From positions 1-40,537 of the forward strand of contig JACRGX010000068.1 of the NCBI GenBank assembly GCA_016212185.1: a stretch of 40,537 nucleotides of DNA, given 5' to 3'. The position numbers and the translations under genes were made by a program. Origin of the DNA: Nitrospirota bacterium. Its GTDB lineage: Bacteria > Nitrospirota > Thermodesulfovibrionia > UBA6902 > DSMQ01. Numbering within the stretch: position 1 is the stretch's first letter; each line of letters starts with the position of its first letter. This document shows, piece after piece, positions 1 through 7,069 of the stretch. Below the pieces are notes generated by a model. The model was not told where the DNA came from. It made no database searches and saw nothing but the letters and a program-made list of their open reading frames with translations.

Positions 1-497
1 CGTATGCCTGACGCAAGTTCAATGGATGTAGTGGTGTATGTTGCCCAGTCTGCAAGAATACCTGCCATAAAACCTGCAATCCAAAGATTAGCCTTTAACG
101 CCCTCAATCCCCTGAATGTCAGGTATCCTGCAAACGATCCTGCCACGCCCATTGACATTATATCCGCTCCCCATGTGCTTAATCCGCCGTGAGCAAGAAA
201 AAGCGCCTGAATGAGCAGCGCTACTGCAGTAACAAGTATGCTTATTGTAGGTCCAACGAGTATCCCGGATATTCCAGTTCCTGCTGGATGTGAGCAGGTG
301 CCTGCGGTCGGCACAGGAATTGGCATGCAGGATATTACAAACACTATCGCAGCCATGAGTCCGACAAGAGGTTTGAAGGAAATGTCAGCATTTGACAGTT
401 TCTTCAGTCTATACAAACCGAATGCTACAAATGGTATTGCAACGGCAAACCATAAAGCCGCCCAGTTAAACGGCAGAATACCCTCAGAGATGTGCAT
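1..497 (-). CDS. cbiM: CbiM, membrane substrate-binding subunit of a cobalt ECF transporter (3' end outside window)
   Basis: I translated the minus strand from the ATG at 497. The protein opens with MHISEG, the Met-His start typical of CbiM/NikM, in which the N-terminal amine and His2 bind the metal. Further conserved histidines follow in GTCSHPAGTG (His70) and in AHGGLSTWGAD (about His103). Hydrophobic segments alternate throughout, as expected for a multi-spanning membrane protein. About 165 residues are visible and the C-terminus is cut by the window edge. It lies 104 bp downstream of the cbiX-cbiC fusion on the same strand, so it is probably the last visible gene of the riboswitch-controlled cobalamin operon and imports the cobalt that CbiX inserts. 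Specificity for cobalt over nickel is inferred from this context. Confidence 0.93.
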   Translation of the reverse strand, partial: MHISEGILPFNWAALWFAVAIPFVAFGLYRLKKLSNADISFKPLVGLMAAIVFVISCMPIPVPTAGTCSHPAGTGISGILVGPTISILVTAVALLIQALFLAHGGLSTWGADIMSMGVAGSFAGYLTFRGLRALKANLWIAGFMAGILADWATYTTTSIELASGI

Positions 498-506
498 GGC
501 ATAGAC

Positions 507-601
507 ATTGGTGACAAGTGATAAGTGACAAGTGACAAGTAAAAAAACTGTTGAAAAAATTAGTCCATAATTTTTAGATTTTAACTTTAAACTTTGAACT
601 T
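507..601. repeat. Heptad tandem repeats between cbiXC and cbiM
   Basis: Units of GTGACAA/GTGATAA repeat about four times at 507-541. A degenerate run of TTTAACT/TTTGAAC units follows at 572-601, up to the cbiXC stop codon. No gene or promoter is seen in this gap. These units belong to the same kind of 7-bp repeat found throughout the cobalamin operon. Confidence 0.75.
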
Positions 602-1600
602 TCATAACGTCTCCTCCGCTATTTTCAGCAATGCATTGACAATTGCCGCTGCCGCCGGGCTGCCGCCTTTTCTTCCAAGCGATGTGATAAATGGATACTC
701 CATATGCAGCAGCACTTCTTTAGATTCCTGCGCCTTGACAAACCCGACAGGTACGCCGATCACAAGAATTTGAGACTTTGAACTATTTAAAAGTTTCATC
801 ACCCTGTAAAGTGCGGTAGGCGCATTTCCGATTGCAACAATGCCAATGTTTTTGTTTTCCTTTAATGCCTTTTCTATCCCCATTTCTGCTCTTGTTCTTT
901 CTCCTGACTCCTGACCCCTGACTCCTGACTTCTTTATATTGCAAATCACCTTTCCTCCCCATCTTTCAAGCGCTTTTTTATTTATCCCGGCCTCTGCCAT
1001 TCTGACATCCACAAGAATATCCTTCCCATTCTTTATTGCCTTTACACCCGCCTTCACAGCATCAGGATGAAACCGCATAATCCTGGCAAAATCAAAATCT
1101 CCGGTGGCGTGTATAACCCTTTTTACAATAGGCAGTTCCGCCTTCTTGAAATTTACTTTCCCCATTTCTTCTGTGATTATTGCAAAACTTTTATTTTCAA
1201 TTTCACAGGGTTTCAAAATTTTAACTCCCTTAATATCTTTTTGGGCCCTTTCAAGAACAACCTTTGCAATGTTTTCATGTACACCAAGGGGCTCGGTAAG
1301 GATAAATTCAATTTTGCCGTACTTTCTCCGCGCATCCTCCATCATTTCAACAATATCCTCATGGAAGTGCCTTCCCTTGTACAGAAAATAAGGATGTATT
1401 ATTATTTTCTTAGCGCCCTTTTTAACACATGTTGAAACTCCTTCAAAAAAATCAGGCTTTGCAAACTGCAAAAATGCAATTTCCACAAGCGGCACATCAC
1501 CCATTTCCCTGACCATATGCGCAATCTGTTTAAGCGCCGCATTTGCCTCTGTCAGCCTGCTGCCGTGCCCTATAATCAGTATTGCATCTCTATGAGCCAT
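602..1600 (-). CDS. cbiX-cbiC: CbiX-CbiC fusion: sirohydrochlorin cobaltochelatase plus precorrin-8X/cobalt-precorrin-8 methylmutase
   Basis: This 332-residue protein joins two enzymes. Residues 1-120 are CbiX-like: GHGSR with His12, then HPYFLYKGRHFH with His69, His78 and His80, which fit the metal-binding face of small cobaltochelatases. Residues ~130-332 are CbiC-like: RVIHATGDFDF with His164 as the expected catalytic histidine, then VDVRMAEAGI, IAIGNAPTALY-type and GVPVGFV segments. CbiX inserts cobalt into sirohydrochlorin. CbiC moves the C11 methyl to C12 to give (cobalt-)hydrogenobyrinate. Residues 225-236 (SGVRGQESGERT) are encoded by TGACTCC/TGACCCC heptads at 901-931 and stand where CbiC normally has native sequence. 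The gene starts 6 bp downstream of the cbiA stop. Confidence 0.92.
   Translation of the reverse strand: MAHRDAILIIGHGSRLTEANAALKQIAHMVREMGDVPLVEIAFLQFAKPDFFEGVSTCVKKGAKKIIIHPYFLYKGRHFHEDIVEMMEDARRKYGKIEFILTEPLGVHENIAKVVLERAQKDIKGVKILKPCEIENKSFAIITEEMGKVNFKKAELPIVKRVIHATGDFDFARIMRFHPDAVKAGVKAIKNGKDILVDVRMAEAGINKKALERWGGKVICNIKKSGVRGQESGERTRAEMGIEKALKENKNIGIVAIGNAPTALYRVMKLLNSSKSQILVIGVPVGFVKAQESKEVLLHMEYPFITSLGRKGGSPAAAAIVNALLKIAEETL
901..931. repeat. In-gene heptad array (TGACTCC/TGACCCC) in cbiXC
   Basis: Four heptads in a row lie inside the CbiC half and are read in frame as SGVRGQESG. The same unit recurs in cobQ at 6237-6266 and is read there as SGVRGQGSG. Confidence 0.85.
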
Positions 1601-1606
1601 ATACCA

Positions 1607-3169
1607 TTATTTCTCCCTGATAAAATTCATAAATTCTCCGGCACTACCGTAGTTCGAGCCAAAATGCACATGCACATAACTCGCGAGAGTGTTTTTGTAT
1701 TTATAGCCTTCGTCATACAGCGTTTCACCAACATTATTGCGAATAGAGTATATTTGAGTGTCAGAGTGTCCGAGCATCAGAGTATCAGAGTTCTTGACAC
1801 TTTGACACTTTGACACTTTGACGTCTTGATGCTTGATTTCCGAGTAATGAAATTCGTGTCCCTTTAATTTATCTCCCCTTCTGCCCAAGATACAATCTTC
1901 CTTTAATAAAACTTCTCTGTATCCAAGAAGCGCCCTTCCCTTAGTCATTTTTGTTTCAAAAGAAAAGACACCCGCCATTTTATGGAATTCTCCGTCAAAA
2001 TCATAAATTCCCTCTGAAAGATACATAAGCCCCCCGCACTCAGCATACAGAGGTTTCCCGGAATCGGCCCATTGAAAAATGGATTTCAGCATAGATTTAT
2101 TTTCCGAAAGCAATTTTGCATAAAGTTCAGGATATCCTCCTCCGATATAAACGGCGGATATGTTATCAGGAAGTTTTGAGTCAGACAGCGGGCTGAATAG
2201 AACTATTTCCGCACCGCTGTCCCTTAATAAATCAAGATTGTCCTCATAATAAAAACAAAACGCCTTATCATAGGCAACGGCAATCTTTGGTGAATAGGTG
2301 GACAGGTGAACGGGTGAATGGGTGTCATTGCGGCTTGTCCGCAATCCTTCCGTCTTTGTTGTCATTCCGACTTGTTCGGAATCCATTCCAAGAAAGATTC
2401 TGGACAAGCCAGAATGACAGGATTGGGCAAGCGGGAATGACAGAACTGTAGTCTTAGCAGATAACTCAACTATCATATCCACATCAATATGTTTTAAAAC
2501 AGCATCTGCAAGCCTTGAGATATTTTCCTCAGCAACAGGATTTTCTTCAACAATCTGCAGCCCAAGATGCCTGTGGGGAATTTCAAAACTCATGTCCCTC
2601 GGAAGGCAACCGAAAACAGGCACATTACGGACACTATTTTTCAGCCGCTGATAATGTTTCTCCGATGCGACACGATTGAAGATAACACCGGCGATAAATT
2701 GTTCAACATTGTTTAACTGTTTAAAATCGTTCAACATCGGCTCAGCTTGAACTACTTCAAACAATTTAGAACTATATTGAACAAATCCGTTGACAATTGC
2801 CCCTGCGCTTTCAGCCATCCCGTAAGCATCAACCACAAGGACAATCGGCAACCCCAACACACCTGCCAGCCTTGCAGTGCTGAATTCTCCGTCGTACAAG
2901 CCCATAACTCCTTCCACCACAGATACATCAGCATCAGCAGAATTTCTACAAAAACAGTCCTTCACATAGCTCTCTCCGCACATCCACAGGTCAAGGTTTC
3001 TTGAATGTCTGCCGGTAATAAGACGGTGAAGGCCCGCATCAATAAAATCCGGTCCGGCCTTAAATGCCTGTATGCTAAAACCCTTTTTCTTTAATGCGGC
3101 AAGAATCCCAAGCGTTATGGTTGTCTTTCCGCAGCCGCTGTGCGTTCCGGCTATTACTATGCCCTGCAT
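1607..3169 (-). CDS. cbiA: Cobyrinate a,c-diamide synthase CbiA
   Basis: It amidates side chains a and c of (cobalt-)cobyrinate with glutamine and ATP. The N-terminal P-loop GTHSGCGKTT is at residues 8-17. The C-terminal class I glutamine amidotransferase-like domain shows YAECGGLMYLSEG with the nucleophile Cys, and ASYVHVHFGSN near the end. At 520 residues it is longer than the usual ~450-460. The excess lies in three repeat-derived segments that stay in frame: VQYSSKLFEVVQ...NNVEQF (2700-2785), a long linker segment around SGLSRIFLGMDSEQVGMTT (2288-2442), and KHQDVKVSKCQSVKNSDTL (1756-1836). It follows cobD by 20 bp. No strong ribosome binding site is seen before the ATG. The enzyme should be active if the insertions sit in loops. 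Confidence 0.94.
   Translation of the reverse strand: MQGIVIAGTHSGCGKTTITLGILAALKKKGFSIQAFKAGPDFIDAGLHRLITGRHSRNLDLWMCGESYVKDCFCRNSADADVSVVEGVMGLYDGEFSTARLAGVLGLPIVLVVDAYGMAESAGAIVNGFVQYSSKLFEVVQAEPMLNDFKQLNNVEQFIAGVIFNRVASEKHYQRLKNSVRNVPVFGCLPRDMSFEIPHRHLGLQIVEENPVAEENISRLADAVLKHIDVDMIVELSAKTTVLSFPLAQSCHSGLSRIFLGMDSEQVGMTTKTEGLRTSRNDTHSPVHLSTYSPKIAVAYDKAFCFYYEDNLDLLRDSGAEIVLFSPLSDSKLPDNISAVYIGGGYPELYAKLLSENKSMLKSIFQWADSGKPLYAECGGLMYLSEGIYDFDGEFHKMAGVFSFETKMTKGRALLGYREVLLKEDCILGRRGDKLKGHEFHYSEIKHQDVKVSKCQSVKNSDTLMLGHSDTQIYSIRNNVGETLYDEGYKYKNTLASYVHVHFGSNYGSAGEFMNFIREK
1756..1836. repeat. In-gene octad array in cbiA
   Basis: Eight-base units of the type GTGTCAGA/GTATCAGA run from 1756 and pass into TTGACACT units to about 1836. 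Eight bases times three gives eight codons, so the frame is kept. The encoded stretch (DVKVSKCQSVKNSDTLMLGHS) interrupts the region between HEFHYSEI and GYKYKNTLASYVHVHF, which are normally close together. Confidence 0.8.
2288..2442. repeat. Compound repeat in the cbiA inter-domain linker
   Basis: GGTGAA-type units at 2288-2325 are followed by several small inverted repeats. Examples are CGGCTTGTCCG, CCGACTTGTTCGG and TCTGGACAAGCCAGA, each framed by TGTCATT or GAATGACAG. This is the common dispersed palindrome family that encodes GFRIPAFAGMT-like peptides. It sits between the synthetase and amidotransferase domains. Confidence 0.7.
2700..2785. repeat. TTGAAC/GTTTAA-type short repeats inside cbiA
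   Basis: Irregular 7-9 bp units such as GTTCAACATT, GTTTAACTG and TTGAACTAC follow each other and are read in frame within the N-terminal domain, just before IAGVIFNRV. The same units fill the cobT-cobU and cobS-cobT gaps. Confidence 0.7.
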
Positions 3170-3182
3170 AGAGTTCTCATTT

Positions 3183-3268
3183 CATTCTGTCATTCCGTCC
3201 CGATGTTTCGGGAATGCGGAATCCAGTTCTTCTTTTCTGGATTCCCGCTTTCGCGGAAATGACGACCA
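3183..3268. repeat. Dispersed palindromic repeat at the 3' end of cobD
   Basis: The stretch contains CGTCCCGATGTTTCGGGA, CTTCTTTTCTGGATTCC and CCCGCTTTCGCGG within TGTCATT...AATGACG borders. It encodes the last ~25 residues of the cobD product (ESGNPEKKNWIPHSRN), which have no counterpart in the enzyme family. It may therefore have replaced the original stop. Confidence 0.75.
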
Positions 3269-4404
3269 TTGTTAGTGGTATAAAACTTCATAATTTCATT
3301 TAACAATATCTTGTTGTGTTTACGTAATTTGACGGCAATCCTGATATATGAACCGTCAAGCCCCCTAAAGGTTGAGCAGTCTCTCACAAGAATGCCTTTT
3401 TTTCTTAAACATGCAATTGCTTTTCCTGCATTTTCTATTTTTAATAAATAAAAATTGGCATCTGACGGAATAAACCTGACGCCGGATTTTTTAAAATTTT
3501 CTTCAAGAAATTGTTTTTCTTTTTTAATTAATTTAAAAGTTCTATTTGCATAATCATAATCATCAAGCGCCGTCAGAGAGGCTTTTTGCGCCAGCGTGTT
3601 TACGGTCCACGGCTCTTTAAATTTTTTCAGCCTATCAATCAGGTTCAGGGGGAAAACCCCGAATCCTGCTCTCAGCCCCGAAAGTGCATAGAACTTTGTC
3701 ATGGACCTTAATACTATAAAGCAAGGATTGTCTTCAACGCTTCTTACCACAGACTCTTCCGGACAGAAATCAATGAATGCCTCATCAACAATTAAGTAAC
3801 ATTTAAGTTTTTTGGCAGCCTTTGCAATTTTCAGAACGCTGTCTTTCCCTAACAAGCGCCCCGTCGGATTATTGGGATTGCAAAGAAATGCCGTATCGCA
3901 TCCTTTCATTGCTGATATAAACTCGTCAGGATTAATATCAAAATTGTTATTTTCAGTTAATTTGAAATTTGAAATTTGAAATTTGAAATTTGCCATCCTG
4001 CACGCCCTTTCATATTCTGAAAAAGTCGGTGTAGGAATCAACACATTTTTCGGTTTTAACGCCTTTGTAATAAGATATATCAATTCTGTGCTTCCATTGC
4101 CGCAGATGATGGATTTCGGATTTACACCGTGATATTTACCGAGAATTGTACTAAGTCTTTCGGCATCCGAATCAGGATAATTATGCAGACTTCCAATATG
4201 GTTGCAAATCTCCAGTCTGACCCTCTGAGAAATACCGAGAGGGTTGATAGATGCGCTGAAATCAACAATCTTGTTCTCAGACACTCCTAATCCTGCGGCA
4301 AATCTGTAAATGTCCCCCCCATGCTCGTAAGAGCTTAGAGCCTGCCTGCCAACAGGCAAGGTTCGGAGTTTAGGGCTCGGAGTAATGGTTTTTCCTTCAA
4401 TCAT
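3190..4404 (-). CDS. cobD: CobD-type PLP enzyme: threonine-phosphate decarboxylase / HisC-like aminotransferase
   Basis: This fold-type I aminotransferase-like protein has 404 residues. It should decarboxylate L-threonine-phosphate to aminopropanol phosphate for the nucleotide-loop arm. Signatures are DFSASINPLG, GNGSTELIY, FLCNPNNPTGR, VDEAFIDFCPEE, SMTKFYALSGLRAG with the PLP lysine, and GSYIRIAV. The start ATG overlaps the cbiB stop as ATGA, which points to coupled translation. Odd points: residues near the N-terminus (TLPVGRQA) come from a palindrome at 4336-4366. NFKFQISNFK comes from TTTGAAA heptads at 3961-3994. The C-terminal ~25 residues come from a dispersed repeat. A histidinol-phosphate aminotransferase is the main alternative, but the position between cbiB and cbiA favours CobD. 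Confidence 0.9.
   Translation of the reverse strand: MIEGKTITPSPKLRTLPVGRQALSSYEHGGDIYRFAAGLGVSENKIVDFSASINPLGISQRVRLEICNHIGSLHNYPDSDAERLSTILGKYHGVNPKSIICGNGSTELIYLITKALKPKNVLIPTPTFSEYERACRMANFKFQISNFKLTENNNFDINPDEFISAMKGCDTAFLCNPNNPTGRLLGKDSVLKIAKAAKKLKCYLIVDEAFIDFCPEESVVRSVEDNPCFIVLRSMTKFYALSGLRAGFGVFPLNLIDRLKKFKEPWTVNTLAQKASLTALDDYDYANRTFKLIKKEKQFLEENFKKSGVRFIPSDANFYLLKIENAGKAIACLRKKGILVRDCSTFRGLDGSYIRIAVKLRKHNKILLNEIMKFYTTNNGRHFRESGNPEKKNWIPHSRNIGTE
3961..3994. repeat. TTTGAAA heptad array in cobD
   Basis: Almost five copies of TTTGAAA lie head to tail. They are read in frame on the minus strand as NFKFQISNFK, in a surface region between the CRMA and LTEN segments of the aminotransferase. 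Confidence 0.9.
4336..4366. repeat. GCCTGCC/GGCAGGC palindrome in cobD
   Basis: GCCTGCCTGCCAACAGGCAAG encodes LPVGRQA near the start of CobD. A close relative at 5152-5172 inside cbiB encodes LPAGKAG. This palindrome type is dispersed in many uncultivated bacterial genomes. Confidence 0.75.
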
Positions 4405-5417
4405 ATAGCAGCCCTCATGTACAGCAATATCAGTGCAAGTCCAAGACCAAGCAAAGAAGTAAGCTTAACTATTGAGACTGCATTCTCTGAAGCATTGAAA
4501 TAAATATTGTCGTCCATCCGGTCGTTAGCTCCCGGCTTATGCTCCCCTACATACGGTTTTTCCATCAGCACACCGCCGTAATAAGACGGTCCTCCAAGCA
4601 CCACGCCTAAAGCGCCTGCCATTGCGGCCTCAGGAACACCACTGTTCGGGCTTGAGTGCTTCCGGCCGTCGCGCAATAAAGTTCTCAGTGAACAGCGAAC
4701 AGTGAACAGTGAACGGCAGACAAAAACAGAAGAAACGGCTATCAGCAGGCCCGTTATCCTTGCAGGAATATAATTGGCAGTGTCATCCAGTCTTGCCGCT
4801 GCCCATCCAAAATTCTTGTACCTCTCATTTCTGTAACCGACCATTGAATCAAGGGTATTAACCGCCTTGTAGGTCATTGCAAGCGGTAATCCACCAATTG
4901 CAAAATAAAAAAGCGGGGCAATTATGCCGTCAGAGGCATTCTCGGCAAGACTCTCAATTGCCGCCCTTAATATCCCCTCCCTGTCAAGCCTCCCGGTGTC
5001 CCTGCCTACTATATGGCTTAGTTTTTTCCTCGCATCCTCAATGCTTCCCGTATATAAAGTTTTACTCACCAGCTTCACCGAATCAATAAGCCCCCGTGTT
5101 GCAAGTGTTGCAGAAATCAGATAAACCATCAGTAAAACAGTGAATAGTGAACCTGCCTTGCCGGCAGGCAGGTAGTGAATAGTGAACAGTTGATTAATTA
5201 GAAAAAATAAACCGTAAGTGCCGCAGGTAATAATTATCACAAGCAGTATTCCTGCAAATTTTTCCGCTTTTTCGGTTTTTGAAATAATATTTCTCAAAAA
5301 AGTTTCAATCTTTGAAATCGCATATCCTATAACCCTTACCGGGTGCGGCAAGTATTTGGGATCGCCAATTACAAAATCAAGGATATATGCTGATATAAGC
5401 ATTACAGGCTCACTCAT
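4401..5417 (-). CDS. cbiB: CbiB, adenosylcobinamide-phosphate synthase
   Basis: This 338-residue integral membrane enzyme attaches aminopropanol (phosphate) to adenosylcobyrate. The family start DFVIGDPKYLPHPVRVIG is present, as are ENASDGIIAPLFYFAIGG, YRNERYKNFGWAAARLDD and SPNSGVPEAAMAGALGV. Several hydrophobic segments follow. ATG overlaps the cobQ stop and the gene's own stop overlaps the cobD start (both ATGA), so the three genes form one coupled block. Two repeat-derived segments are in frame: TIHYLPAGKAGSLFTV (5131-5192) and CRSLFTVRCSL (4687-4718). Both lie in loops beside membrane spans. Confidence 0.94.
   Translation of the reverse strand: MSEPVMLISAYILDFVIGDPKYLPHPVRVIGYAISKIETFLRNIISKTEKAEKFAGILLVIIITCGTYGLFFLINQLFTIHYLPAGKAGSLFTVLLMVYLISATLATRGLIDSVKLVSKTLYTGSIEDARKKLSHIVGRDTGRLDREGILRAAIESLAENASDGIIAPLFYFAIGGLPLAMTYKAVNTLDSMVGYRNERYKNFGWAAARLDDTANYIPARITGLLIAVSSVFVCRSLFTVRCSLRTLLRDGRKHSSPNSGVPEAAMAGALGVVLGGPSYYGGVLMEKPYVGEHKPGANDRMDDNIYFNASENAVSIVKLTSLLGLGLALILLYMRAAI
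4687..4718. repeat. GTGAACA heptads in cbiB
   Basis: Four units (GTGAACA, GCGAACA, GTGAACA, GTGAACG) lie head to tail and are read as SLFTVRCSL just before the conserved RDGRKHSSPNSG segment. Confidence 0.88.
5131..5192. repeat. Compound repeat in cbiB: heptads around a palindrome
   Basis: GTGAATA/GTGAACA heptads flank the palindrome CCTGCCTTGCCGGCAGGCAGG. The whole is read in frame as LFTIHYLPAGKAGSLFTV between two hydrophobic spans. A palindrome that has entered a heptad array would give this arrangement. Confidence 0.8.
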
Positions 5418-7030
5418 AATTCACCCTGCATTTGATATTCCTTGCAGCATTTTGCATCCAGATTCAGCAGCCGGAGGATAAAACATATATCTACGCTTTT
5501 TCTCAGGACATCCGCCCATTTTTTTATTGCATCTTCCCTGCAGGCAGAATAATTAATTGCCTCACCCTTCGCAGGCAGCCCCTTTTTCATCCTAAGTGAA
5601 TTAAGAAGCGCTGTCCTGAAGTTGTCATTGTCAAAAATTCCGTGCAGATACGTTCCCCATACGTTGCCTTTTTGAGAGCCGTCCATAACAACCGTAAAAT
5701 GTGAATCGTAAGGGGTAAGGCGCGAAAACCTTAATAAGCCGATGTCGCCTGTACTGACACCCATGTGAATCTCATAACCCTTAATATTTTTAAAATCACA
5801 ATTTGAACTATTTTGAACTACATTAAACAAACTTAAACTGCTTACCAATTCTGCCTCCACCTGAGATGTCACTTTTGTCTTTTCAAGCACTGTTTCAATA
5901 TCAAGAAGCCCCAGCCCTTCAACCTCCTTATATCCGCTTTCAATACCAAACGGGTCAATTATCTTCCTGCCTAACATTTGATAACCACCGCAGATTCCTG
6001 CAACCGGTATGCTTTTTTGAGCCGCACGCTTTATGGACTCCTCCACACCGGTTTGTCTTAATAACAACAAATCGTTCACAGTATTTTTTGACCCCGGAAT
6101 TATTATTAGGTCAGCGTTGTTAAAATCTTCCTCCCTTAAAGAATAATTAAGCTCAACATCCGGTTCATACATAAACGGATCAAAATCCGTAAAGTTTGAG
6201 ATATAGTTCAGCCTTGCAACAACAATTCTTATCTTACCTGACCCCTGACCCCTGACCCCTGACCCTTTATATAGCGCCAGTCCATCCTCTTCCGGCAGGT
6301 TTATGTCCCGGACATACGGCAGGACACCTATGACAAGTTTACCTGTCTTGTCTTCAATCATCCTCAGTCCCGGGCGAAGAATATCCATATCTCCCCTGAA
6401 TTTATTTACAATAAACGCCTTGATGTAATCCGCATCGCATAGTTTCCCGATTTTTGAACAATTTGAACTTTTTGAACCATCTTTTAGTAACTCAACTGTC
6501 CCGTAAAATGATGCAAATACTCCGCCTTTATCTATATCGCCAACAAGAACAACTGGGGCGTTTGCATAGCGCGCAACACTCATATTAACCACTTCCTGTT
6601 CCTGCAGGTTGATTTCAGCAGGACTGCCCGCGCCTTCAATCACAATGACATCATATTTCTTGGAAAGTCTGTCATATGCCGAGGTAACGGCATTCCATGC
6701 TTCGGCCTTAAATGAATAATATTCTGACGCTTTCATATTTGAATGAACTTTCCCGTTTAAAATTACCTGACACCCGGAAGGATTAGCTGCTTTAAGCAAT
6801 ATGGGATTCATGTCATTGCACGGCTCAATGCATGCCGCCTGAGCCTGAAATGCCTGCGCACGTCCTATCTCGCCTCCCTCTTTTGTAATAAAAGAATTAA
6901 GCGCCATATTTTGAGCCTTAAACGGCGCAACATTAAGCCCCATGTCCGTGAATATCCTGCACAGGCCTGCGACAACAACACTTTTGCCTGCGCCGGAACA
7001 TGTCCCCTGAATCATTAATGCCTTAGCCAT
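5414..7030 (-). CDS. cobQ: CobQ, cobyric acid synthase
   Basis: This 538-residue glutamine-dependent enzyme amidates side chains b, d, e and g of adenosylcobyrinate diamide. The P-loop GTCSGAGKS is at residues 9-17, followed by PFKAQNMALNSF, the hallmark of CobQ, and EGAGSPAEINL. The amidotransferase half has AGICGGYQMLG with the nucleophile Cys, and GTYLHGIFDN with the catalytic His. The length is about 40 residues over the usual ~490-500. Repeat-derived segments at 6237-6266 (SGVRGQGSG, between the two domains), 6451-6480 (SKSSNCSK) and 5800-5843 (SLFNVVQNSSN) account for much of this. It lies 39 bp downstream of cobC in a repeat-filled gap. No clear ribosome binding site is visible. Confidence 0.95.
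   Translation of the reverse strand: MAKALMIQGTCSGAGKSVVVAGLCRIFTDMGLNVAPFKAQNMALNSFITKEGGEIGRAQAFQAQAACIEPCNDMNPILLKAANPSGCQVILNGKVHSNMKASEYYSFKAEAWNAVTSAYDRLSKKYDVIVIEGAGSPAEINLQEQEVVNMSVARYANAPVVLVGDIDKGGVFASFYGTVELLKDGSKSSNCSKIGKLCDADYIKAFIVNKFRGDMDILRPGLRMIEDKTGKLVIGVLPYVRDINLPEEDGLALYKGSGVRGQGSGKIRIVVARLNYISNFTDFDPFMYEPDVELNYSLREEDFNNADLIIIPGSKNTVNDLLLLRQTGVEESIKRAAQKSIPVAGICGGYQMLGRKIIDPFGIESGYKEVEGLGLLDIETVLEKTKVTSQVEAELVSSLSLFNVVQNSSNCDFKNIKGYEIHMGVSTGDIGLLRFSRLTPYDSHFTVVMDGSQKGNVWGTYLHGIFDNDNFRTALLNSLRMKKGLPAKGEAINYSACREDAIKKWADVLRKSVDICFILRLLNLDAKCCKEYQMQGEL
5800..5843. repeat. TTTGAAC-type repeats in cobQ
   Basis: Units ATTTGAACTA, TTTTGAACTA and ATTAAACAAAC sit within the amidotransferase half and are read in frame as SLFNVVQNSSNCD. 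Confidence 0.7.
6237..6266. repeat. TGACCCC heptads in cobQ
   Basis: Four perfect TGACCCC units are read as SGVRGQGSG at the junction of the two CobQ domains. The sister array is in cbiXC at 901-931. Confidence 0.9.
6451..6480. repeat. TTTGAAC repeats in cobQ
   Basis: TTTTTGAACAATTTGAACTTTTTGAACC: three units in frame within the N-terminal half, read as GSKSSNCSK. Confidence 0.75.
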
Positions 7031-7069
7031 AGCTTTAAAAGTTCAAACCGTTCAAATAGTTTAATTCGT

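Noticed and set aside
3961-3994. Possible CRISPR or minisatellite array
   Set aside because: Units are 7 bp with no spacers, and no cas gene is present. It is a heptad repeat read in frame within cobD.
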